64,000 nucleotides of DNA, from positions 1 to 64,000 of the forward strand of contig CAWHGF010000004.1 of NCBI GenBank assembly GCA_963828825.1, written 5' to 3'. Below the pieces are notes generated by a model. It ran no database searches, was not told the origin of the DNA, and was given only the letters and a program-made list of their open reading frames with translations. Every line of letters begins with the position of its first letter. Position 1 is the stretch's first letter. The translations under genes were made by a program, and so were the position numbers. Shown piece by piece: positions 57,874 to 64,000 of the stretch. The DNA is from Bog-473 sp963828825. Its GTDB lineage: Bacteria; Actinomycetota; Acidimicrobiia; Acidimicrobiales; RAAP-2.

Positions 57874-59232
57874 CTACAAGGACTGGATGAGCCGTTCTAC
57901 CCGCTCGTCATGTGACTTGAACGGGTCTTTCAGGAGCACCGTGCGTTGGGCCTGGTCGTTCAGCTTGAGGTGGACCCAGTCCACCGTGAAGTCGCGCCGG
58001 CGCTCCTTGGCCCGCTTGACGAATGCGCCGCGGAGCCTCGCCCGCGTCGTCTCCGGTGGCTTGGTCATGGCCTCGGTGATGGCCTCGTCCGTGCACGTCC
58101 GCTCCATTTCGTCGCGCTGCTGCAACTTGTAGAATAGCCCTCGGCTCCTGTCCACATCGTGGTACATGAGATCGATCATCGCCACCTTGGGGTGTGAGAG
58201 GGAGAGATCGTGGCGCGCCCGCATCTGCTCGACGAGACGGTGTTTGGCCACCCAGTCGCATTCGCGCCACAGGGAGGTGGGATCCGCCTCGAGACCCTTC
58301 AGGCAGTGCTCCCACATGTCGAGGGCCCTGTCCTCTTCGGGCGAGAGACCGCGGCGGTCCCGGAACTTCAACGCGCGTTCGAGGTATTCGGTCTGAATGT
58401 CCAGGGCGCGCATCTCACGACCGTTGGCCAGGCGCACCCGGCGCTGGCAGGTGATGTCGTGGCTGATCTCCCGGATGGCCCGGATGGGGTTCTCGAGGGT
58501 CAGGTCCCGTAACACCGTCGAGGAGTCCTCCAGCATGGCCAGGAGGATGGAGGTGGTGCCCACCTTCAGGAAGGTCGCGTACTCGCTCATGTTGGAGTCA
58601 CCGACGATCACGTGGAGGCGGCGGAACCGCTCGGCGTCGGCGTGCGGCTCGTCCCTCGTGTTGATGATGGGCCGGCTGCGGGTGGTGGCCGAGGAGACGC
58701 CCTCCCAGATGTGCTCGGCGCGCTGGCTGAGACAGAAGACGGCGCCCCGCGCCGTCTGCAGCACCTTCCCGGCGCCGGCGTAGATCTGGCGCGAGACCAG
58801 AAAGGGGATGAGCACCTCCGTGTAACGGTTGAACTCGTCGTTCCTCTCGGTGAGGTAGTTCTCGTGGCAGCCGTAGGAGTTCCCCACCGAGTCGGTGTTG
58901 TTCTTGAAGAGGTAGACCTCGCCGCGGATCCCCTCTTCGCGCAGGCGCGCCTGCGCGCCGGTGACCAGCTGGGCCAGAATCCACTCCCCCGCCTTGTCGT
59001 GCACGACGACGTCACCGATGCGGTCGCACTCGGGCGTGGCGTATTCGGGGTGGCTGCCGACGTCGAGGTAGAGGCGGGCGCCGTTCTCCAGGAAGACGTT
59101 CGACGAGCGCCCCCACGAGACCACGCGCCGGAACAGGTAGCGCGCCACTTCATCGGGACTGAGGCGACGTTGCCCGCGCAGCGTGAAGGTCACCCCGTAT
59201 TCATTCTCGATCCCGAAGATGCGGCGCTCCAC
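57874..59232 (-). CDS. pafA: Pup-protein ligase PafA
   Basis: Joins the C-terminal glutamate of Pup to substrate lysines, marking proteins for the proteasome. It has 452 residues, the standard size. FGIENEYGV starts the glutamine-synthetase-like fold; D57 in LYLDVGSHPEYATPECD is the expected catalytic aspartate; LFKNNTDSVGNSYGCHENYL and NTRDEPHADAERFRRLHVIVGDSNMSEY follow. GTG 59232 is leaderless. pafB and pafC, which follow pafA in mycobacteria, are absent here. Confidence 0.97.
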   Translation of the reverse strand: MERRIFGIENEYGVTFTLRGQRRLSPDEVARYLFRRVVSWGRSSNVFLENGARLYLDVGSHPEYATPECDRIGDVVVHDKAGEWILAQLVTGAQARLREEGIRGEVYLFKNNTDSVGNSYGCHENYLTERNDEFNRYTEVLIPFLVSRQIYAGAGKVLQTARGAVFCLSQRAEHIWEGVSSATTRSRPIINTRDEPHADAERFRRLHVIVGDSNMSEYATFLKVGTTSILLAMLEDSSTVLRDLTLENPIRAIREISHDITCQRRVRLANGREMRALDIQTEYLERALKFRDRRGLSPEEDRALDMWEHCLKGLEADPTSLWRECDWVAKHRLVEQMRARHDLSLSHPKVAMIDLMYHDVDRSRGLFYKLQQRDEMERTCTDEAITEAMTKPPETTRARLRGAFVKRAKERRRDFTVDWVHLKLNDQAQRTVLLKDPFKSHDERVERLIQSL

Positions 59233-59239
59233 TAGGCCA

Positions 59240-59245
59240 ACCGTA
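59240..59245 (-). promoter_or_regulatory. -10 hexamer TACGGT for pafA
   Basis: On the minus strand TACGGT ends 7 nt before GTG 59232, within the 20-bp gap after prcA. Confidence 0.55.
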
Positions 59246-59252
59246 CTGCTGA

Positions 59253-59924
59253 CTATGCCAGCAGTTGTGCCAGCTCCTCTTCGTCGATCCGCCGGAAGGT
59301 CCGGCGCCCGTTTCCCCGGCTCAGGATGGCCACCTCCAGGTCACCGGCCGCCAGCGTCCGGTCCGGGCCGGCCAATGCGCCCGTGGTCGCCCTGACGGCC
59401 GCCGCCAGGTCCCATTCGGCCTCCCACGCCGCGCCGACACGCTCGGTGATCGTCTCGGCGTCGCCGCCCAGCACGGCAAAGCGGTCCTCATCGGTGATCG
59501 TGCCTTCATAGGCGATGTGGTACAGCTGGTTCTCACCCTCACCCAGCTCGGCCACCAGGATCTCGACCTCGAGTGGCTTCATCTCGTGGGTGAAGACATT
59601 GCCGAGATACTGCGCGTAGAGGTTGGCCAGTGACCGGGCGTCGACGTCTTCGCGACTGTAGGCGTACCCCTTGGTGTCGGCGTGGCGGACACCGGCCACG
59701 CGGAGCTGGTCGTACTCGTTGTACTTGCCGACGCCACCGAAGGCGATCCTGTCGTAGATCTCGCTGATCTTGTGCAGTGACCGCGACGGGTTCTCGGCCA
59801 CGATGGCGATGCCGGCGTCATAGGTCGTGGCGACGAGCGAGCGGCCGCGGGCGATGCCCTTCTGGGCGTATTCGGCCCGGTCCTTCATGACCTGTTCGGG
59901 CGCCACGTAGTAGGGCATGCTCAC
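59253..59924 (-). CDS. prcA: Proteasome subunit alpha
   Basis: Forms the outer rings of the 20S core and gates substrate entry. It has 223 residues, beginning SMPYYVAPEQVMKDRAEYAQKGIARGRS, the usual actinobacterial alpha start with its gating octapeptide. The frame is intact and its ATG overlaps the prcB stop by 4 bp, so the two are made together. Confidence 0.97.
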   Translation of the reverse strand: MSMPYYVAPEQVMKDRAEYAQKGIARGRSLVATTYDAGIAIVAENPSRSLHKISEIYDRIAFGGVGKYNEYDQLRVAGVRHADTKGYAYSREDVDARSLANLYAQYLGNVFTHEMKPLEVEILVAELGEGENQLYHIAYEGTITDEDRFAVLGGDAETITERVGAAWEAEWDLAAAVRATTGALAGPDRTLAAGDLEVAILSRGNGRRTFRRIDEEELAQLLA

Positions 59925-60724
59925 GACGCACGCTCCGCTTGCTTGCGGGCGACCAGCGCGCCGAAGCGCTCGGCCACCTCGCCCTCGGATACCTCCCGGT
60001 ACCCCGCCGCGTCCACCACGGCGATGATCGGGTAGATGCCGCGGACCAGGTCGGGACCGCCGGTGGCGGAGTCCTCGTCGGCCGCGTCGTAGAGGGACTG
60101 GATGGCCAGGTCGACGGCCTCGTCCCGCGCCAGACCCTCCCGCCAGCCGAGCTTGACCGTGTTGCGCGCGTCGCGTCCGCCCGAACCCGTCGCCTGGAAG
60201 TCGGTGTCCTCGTAGTGGCCGCCCGTGACGTCGTAGTTGAAGATCCGGCCCGTGTCGCGAGCAGTGTCGAAGCCGGCGAAGAGCGGGACGACGGCGAGGC
60301 CCTGCATGGCCAGGGGCAGGTGCTGGCGGACCATCTGGGCGAGCTGGTTGGCCTTACCCTCCAGCGAAAGGGTGGCCCCCTCGACCTTCTCGTAGTGCTC
60401 GAGCTGCACCTGGAAGAGGCGGACCATCTCAATCGCCATGCCCGCCGTGCCGGCGATGGCCACAGCCGAGAAGCGGTCGGCCGGGAAGACCTTCTGCATG
60501 GCGTTGTGGGCGATGATGTTGCCCGCCGTCGCCCGCCGGTCACCGGCCATCACCACACCGTCCGCATAACGCAGGGCCACCACCGTGGTGCCGTGCGGCG
60601 CCTGGAGCGGGGTCAAGGGATCGAGTGAGCTCGCGGGCGCGTCAGCCCGGCCCGAAGTCAGCCGTAGGAGGCCGACAAAATCCGGACCCGGATCGCGCTC
60701 CGGGGGAAAAAGAGGAAGGGCCAC
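59921..60724 (-). CDS. prcB: Proteasome subunit beta
   Basis: The catalytic subunit of the 20S core. It has 267 residues including a propeptide of about 45 that is cut at HG-TTVVALRYADGV to expose T46 as the N-terminal nucleophile. GDRRATAGN, AIAGTAGMAIEMVRLFQ and KLGWREGLARDEAVDLAIQSLYDAADED are conserved. It lies 6 bp after pup and overlaps prcA. Confidence 0.97.
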   Translation of the reverse strand: MALPLFPPERDPGPDFVGLLRLTSGRADAPASSLDPLTPLQAPHGTTVVALRYADGVVMAGDRRATAGNIIAHNAMQKVFPADRFSAVAIAGTAGMAIEMVRLFQVQLEHYEKVEGATLSLEGKANQLAQMVRQHLPLAMQGLAVVPLFAGFDTARDTGRIFNYDVTGGHYEDTDFQATGSGGRDARNTVKLGWREGLARDEAVDLAIQSLYDAADEDSATGGPDLVRGIYPIIAVVDAAGYREVSEGEVAERFGALVARKQAERAS

Positions 60725-60730
60725 GGGGGG

Positions 60731-60937
60731 CTACTGCCCACCCTTTTGCACATAGTTGCGCACGAACTCCTCCGCGTTGTCCTCCAGCACCTCGTCGATC
60801 TCGTCGAGGAGATCGTCGAGCTCGGCCTTGATCTTCTCGCCGCGCTCGGAGTTGGCCGGAGTGGCCTCTTCGACTTCGGTCTCGGTCTCGGTCGACCGCG
60901 TCCCCGAGCCCTTCCTCTTCTGTTCCTGTTCTGCCAT
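60731..60937 (-). CDS. pup: Prokaryotic ubiquitin-like protein Pup
   Basis: The 68-residue protein tag. It is largely disordered and acidic, with a coiled-coil-forming middle (IKAELDDLLDEIDEVLEDNAEEF region) that binds the Mpa ATPase, and it ends in GGQ. The terminal Gln must be deamidated by Dop before ligation. It lies between dop and prcB as usual. Confidence 0.97.
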   Translation of the reverse strand: MAEQEQKRKGSGTRSTETETEVEEATPANSERGEKIKAELDDLLDEIDEVLEDNAEEFVRNYVQKGGQ

Positions 60938-60977
60938 CGTTCCGTGACCCCGTCCCTTGGGTGCTTGCGTTCTTCGC

Positions 60978-62471
60978 CTATGAGTTGAGCCGGTTGAGCA
61001 GGTCCGCCGGTCCTGTGCTCTCTGCCAGGAGGGTGCCGGTGTGCTCGGCCGTTCCCTTGAGAGGGTCCATCATAGGGACGCGCCGCAACGGATCCGCGCC
61101 GATGTCGAACACGAGGGAATCCCAGTTCGCGGTGACCACGGCGTCGGGCCACCGGGCGAGGCACTTGCCGCGGAACCAGGCCCGGGTCCCGGCCGGGGGC
61201 TCGCCTACCGCATTTGCCACCTGCGCCGGTGACACGAGCGATCGCATGTCCAGGCGCCGGAACACCGACTTGTCCGGCCGCAGGTCGTGATACTGCAACG
61301 CCAGTGCAGCAACCCGGGGGTCCCTCCACCCGCACGAGTGTCGGTCCTGATAGGCCAACAGGAGCTCGCGCTTGGCCACCCAGTCCAGGGTGTCGGCCAG
61401 CGTGGTGGGGTCCGATTCGAGGCCCGAGAGGACCGCCTCCCAGTGCTCCATCACCAACGCCCCGACCTCACCGTCGTCGCCCAGGGCGGTGAGACCGAAC
61501 TCCTCGGAGTATTTGCGGGCCGCGCCGAAGATCTCCCATTGCATGTCGAGGGCGCTGGCCGTCGACCCGTCCGACAGGGCCAGCGGGCGCGTCAACGTGA
61601 GGTCGGCCGACACCTGGTGGAGCGCGCGTACGGGGTCGGAGAGCGAGAGGTCGCGGGTCGGGCCGGCCTCGTCCTCGACCATGGCCAACACGATGGCGGT
61701 GCTGCCGACCTTGAGGAAGGTGGCGATCTCCGAGAGATTGGCGTCCCCGACGATCACGTGCAAACGCCGGAAGCGCTTGGGGTCCGCGTGCGGCTCGTCG
61801 CGTGTGTTGACGATCGGCCGCTTCAAGGTCGTTTCCAGCCCGACGATCTCCTCGAAGAACTCGGCTCGCTGTGACAGCTGGTACTCCACGGTGTCCGCAT
61901 CGAGCGCCGGCGTCTCCGTGCCGACCTTGCCCGACCCGGTGAAAAGCGTCCGCGAGACGAAGTGCGGGACCACGCCGTCGATCACCCTGGCAAAGGGCAC
62001 GGACCGGTCCATCATGTAGTTCTCGTGGCAGCCGTAGGAGTTGCCCTTGCCGTCGGAGTTGTTCTTGTAGACGACGGGGGCGGGCTGGTCGGGGATGCGG
62101 AGCGCGGCTGCCACCATGGAGCGGCGCAGCACCTCTTCGCCGGCCTTGTCGTAGATGAGGCATTCCAGGGGCGTCAGGCATTCGGGGCTCGAGTACTCGG
62201 GGTGGGCGTGGTCCACGTAGAAGCGCGCCCCGTTGGTGAGCACCGTGTTGGCCAGGTGGGTCTCCACCATCGGGGCCAGCGACCCCTCGCGGGCGAAACC
62301 GCGGGCGTCGTTCCCGGGGGTCTCGTCCTCGAAGTCCCAGCCGATCTGCTGTTCGACGTCGGCGGCATAGGCGTTGACCAGGACCGAGGAGGCGGCAATG
62401 GGGTTCTGCTCAGGACCGGGCGAATGGATGCCGTACTCGGTCTCTATGCCGCAGACCTTCGTGATGGCCAC
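60978..62471 (-). CDS. dop: Pup deamidase/depupylase Dop
   Basis: Deamidates Pup-Gln to Pup-Glu and removes Pup from substrates. It has 497 residues, longer than PafA because of the Dop-loop region (VNAYAADVEQQIGWDFEDETPGNDARG). D87 in YVDHAHPEYSSPEC is the catalytic aspartate. VYKNNSDGKGNSYGCHENYM and NTRDEPHADPKRFRRLHVIVGDANLSEI show the shared fold with PafA. GTG 62471 is leaderless behind TAGGGT. Confidence 0.96.
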   Translation of the reverse strand: MAITKVCGIETEYGIHSPGPEQNPIAASSVLVNAYAADVEQQIGWDFEDETPGNDARGFAREGSLAPMVETHLANTVLTNGARFYVDHAHPEYSSPECLTPLECLIYDKAGEEVLRRSMVAAALRIPDQPAPVVYKNNSDGKGNSYGCHENYMMDRSVPFARVIDGVVPHFVSRTLFTGSGKVGTETPALDADTVEYQLSQRAEFFEEIVGLETTLKRPIVNTRDEPHADPKRFRRLHVIVGDANLSEIATFLKVGSTAIVLAMVEDEAGPTRDLSLSDPVRALHQVSADLTLTRPLALSDGSTASALDMQWEIFGAARKYSEEFGLTALGDDGEVGALVMEHWEAVLSGLESDPTTLADTLDWVAKRELLLAYQDRHSCGWRDPRVAALALQYHDLRPDKSVFRRLDMRSLVSPAQVANAVGEPPAGTRAWFRGKCLARWPDAVVTANWDSLVFDIGADPLRRVPMMDPLKGTAEHTGTLLAESTGPADLLNRLNS

Positions 62472-62477
62472 GGTGCG

Positions 62478-62483
62478 ACCCTA
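62478..62483 (-). promoter_or_regulatory. -10 hexamer TAGGGT for dop
   Basis: On the minus strand TAGGGT ends 6 nt before GTG 62471, so dop, pup and prcBA can be transcribed separately from mpa. Confidence 0.55.
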
Positions 62484-62487
62484 ACTT

Positions 62488-64000
62488 CTAGAGGTACTGG
62501 CCGGTACCGACCCGCTCGATCGAGCGGCCTCCGTGCACCTCACGGTCCTCGGTGAGCAGCGTCCGGACATAGACGATGCGCTCGCCCTTCTTCCCCGAGA
62601 TCCGCGCCCAGTCGTCTGGGTTGGTGGTGTTGGGCAGGTCCTCGTTCTCCTTGTACTCCTGGCGGATCGACTCGAGCATGTCCGCGGTGCGGATGCCGCC
62701 GGACTCCCCGGCGATGACCCGCTTGATGGCCAGCTTCTTGGCCCGGCGAACGATGTTCTCGATCATGGCGCCCGACGCGAAGTCGCGGTAGTAGAGGATC
62801 TCCTTGTCACCGTTCTGGTAGGTCACCTCGAGGAAGCGGTTGTCGTCATCCTCGCGGTACATCTCGACCACGGTCCGCTCGATCATGGCCTGGACCGCCT
62901 TCGACGGATCGCCGCCGCCGAGCCGCTTCACCTCGTCGGGGTCGAGGGGAAGGCTCGACGTGAGGTAGCGGCTGAAGATCTGGCCGGCGGCCTCGTCGTT
63001 GGGCCGCTCGATCTTGATCTTCACGTCGAGTCGGCCCGGTCGCAGAATGGCCGGATCGATCAGGTCCTCCCGGTTGGAGGCACCGATGACGATGACGTCG
63101 CGCAGGGACTCGACGCCGTCGATCTCCGCCAGCAGCTGGGGCACGATGGTCGACTCCATGTCGGAGCTGATGCCCGTGCCCCGCGTGCGGAAGAGCGATT
63201 CCATCTCGTCGAAGAACACGATGACGGGCATGCCCTCGTCCGCCTTCTCGCGGGCGCGCTGGAAGACCTGGCGGATCTGGCGCTCCGTCTCCCCCACGTA
63301 CTTGTTCAGCAGCTCGGGCCCCTTGATGTTGAGGAAGAAGCTGCGCACGTTGTCGTTGCCGGTCTTCAGCGCCACCTTCTTGGCCAGGGAGTTGGCCACC
63401 GCTTTGGCGATCAGCGTCTTGCCGCACCCGGGCGGACCGTAGAGGAGGATCCCCTTGGGGGCCGGCAGCGAGTACTCCAAGAAGAGGTCGCGGTGCATGT
63501 AGGGCAGCTCGACGGCGTCGGTGATGGCCTCGATCTGGGCGTCCAGGCCGCCGACGTCCGCGTAGGTGATGTCGGGCACCTCTTCGAGGACGAGCTCCTC
63601 GCTCTCGAGCTTGGGCAGCTTCTCAATGAGCAGCTGGGTGCGCACGTCCATCAACAGGGAGTCGCCGGCGCGCAGCTTCACGCCCAGCATGTCCTCGGAG
63701 AGCTCGGCCACCCGCTCCTCGTCGGCCCGGGCGAAGATCACGCAGCGCCGCTTGTCCTCGAGCTGCTCCTTCAGGGTCACGACCTCGCCGGAGAACTCCC
63801 CGTCGCGCACGAGCACCACGTTGAGGCTCTCGTTCAGGACGACCTCGTTCCCCTTGCGGATCGCCCCGGGGTCGATGTCGGGGTGCAGGCTCACCCGCAT
63901 CTTGCGGCCGCTCGAGAACACGTCGACCGTCCCGTCCTCGTTGATCCCGAGGAAGGTGCCGTAGGCCGCCGGGGGCTGGGTGAGCTTCTCGACCTCCTCG
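62488..64000 (-). CDS. mpa: Proteasome-associated ATPase Mpa/ARC (partial)
   Basis: The AAA+ ring that binds Pup and feeds substrates into the 20S core. About 503 residues are visible; the N-terminal coiled coil and start lie beyond the right edge. The OB domains (GTFLGINEDGTVDVFSSGRKMRV and on) are followed by Walker A LLYGPPGCGKTLIAKAVAN, Walker B VIVFFDEMESLF and the second-region arginine finger in DPAILRPGRLDVKI. The C-terminus GTGQYL is the HbYX-type tail that docks in the alpha ring. Confidence 0.96.
   Translation of the reverse strand, partial: EEVEKLTQPPAAYGTFLGINEDGTVDVFSSGRKMRVSLHPDIDPGAIRKGNEVVLNESLNVVLVRDGEFSGEVVTLKEQLEDKRRCVIFARADEERVAELSEDMLGVKLRAGDSLLMDVRTQLLIEKLPKLESEELVLEEVPDITYADVGGLDAQIEAITDAVELPYMHRDLFLEYSLPAPKGILLYGPPGCGKTLIAKAVANSLAKKVALKTGNDNVRSFFLNIKGPELLNKYVGETERQIRQVFQRAREKADEGMPVIVFFDEMESLFRTRGTGISSDMESTIVPQLLAEIDGVESLRDVIVIGASNREDLIDPAILRPGRLDVKIKIERPNDEAAGQIFSRYLTSSLPLDPDEVKRLGGGDPSKAVQAMIERTVVEMYREDDDNRFLEVTYQNGDKEILYYRDFASGAMIENIVRRAKKLAIKRVIAGESGGIRTADMLESIRQEYKENEDLPNTTNPDDWARISGKKGERIVYVRTLLTEDREVHGGRSIERVGTGQYL

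Overview
The window is high-GC actinobacterial DNA, most likely from the class Acidimicrobiia. A complete Pup-proteasome gene set, the gcvH/FHA/MerR/bifunctional-nuclease neighbourhood, a DUF4193-type zinc protein, KorAB, double-domain ThyX and at least sixteen starts placed 6-8 bases behind a TANNNT hexamer (leaderless transcripts) all point that way. The 23S rRNA and housekeeping genes show it is chromosomal. There is no phage, insertion sequence or CRISPR array.

Layout. Positions 1-2996 hold the 3' part of an rRNA operon: the end of 23S rRNA, broken by three group I introns (two with LAGLIDADG endonuclease genes), then 5S rRNA and a terminator. Positions 3.2-13 kb carry a TPR protein, an L,D-transpeptidase, class I aldolase, the KorAB 2-oxoacid:ferredoxin oxidoreductase, an SRPBCC protein and a DUF1015 protein. 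From 12.6 to 18.9 kb run a phosphatidyltransferase, a sugar-nucleotide enzyme, gcvH, a GarA-like FHA protein, an FtsR-like MerR regulator and a bifunctional nuclease. From 19 to 29.7 kb come a reductase, an S9 peptidase, a membrane glycosyltransferase, divergent thiD/thiG, and an iron(III) ABC importer behind overlapping IdeR/DtxR-type boxes. From 29.8 to 36.1 kb are a MerR protein fused to a nuclease-like domain, gcvT, a tandem glycine riboswitch, gcvP, and two crcB fluoride channels behind a fluoride riboswitch.

From 36.2 to 49.4 kb come an SDR enzyme, a HelD-like helicase, a 1.2-kb noncoding stretch holding a convincing XerCD dif site, then a MacB-type export cluster (adaptor, ATPase, permease, DUF5666 protein, second adaptor), inorganic pyrophosphatase and a membrane-anchored HtrA protease. 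The last 15 kb is a minus-strand block: DUF4193 protein, ThyX-like protein, helY, tatC, tatB, pafA, prcA, prcB, pup, dop and the ATPase mpa, which runs off the right edge.

How the genes work together. mpa, dop, pup, prcBA and pafA form one pupylation and proteasome pathway. gcvH, gcvT and gcvP supply the glycine cleavage system, and the riboswitch sits so that it can act on gcvP alone. KorAB and the GarA-like FHA protein both bear on 2-oxoglutarate metabolism.

Caution. About sixteen reading-frame breaks were found, fourteen of them a single extra base, several in genes that should be essential (gcvT, gcvP, crcB, iron transporter). This pattern looks more like sequencing or assembly error than decay. 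Affected genes are annotated as one locus spanning the break.
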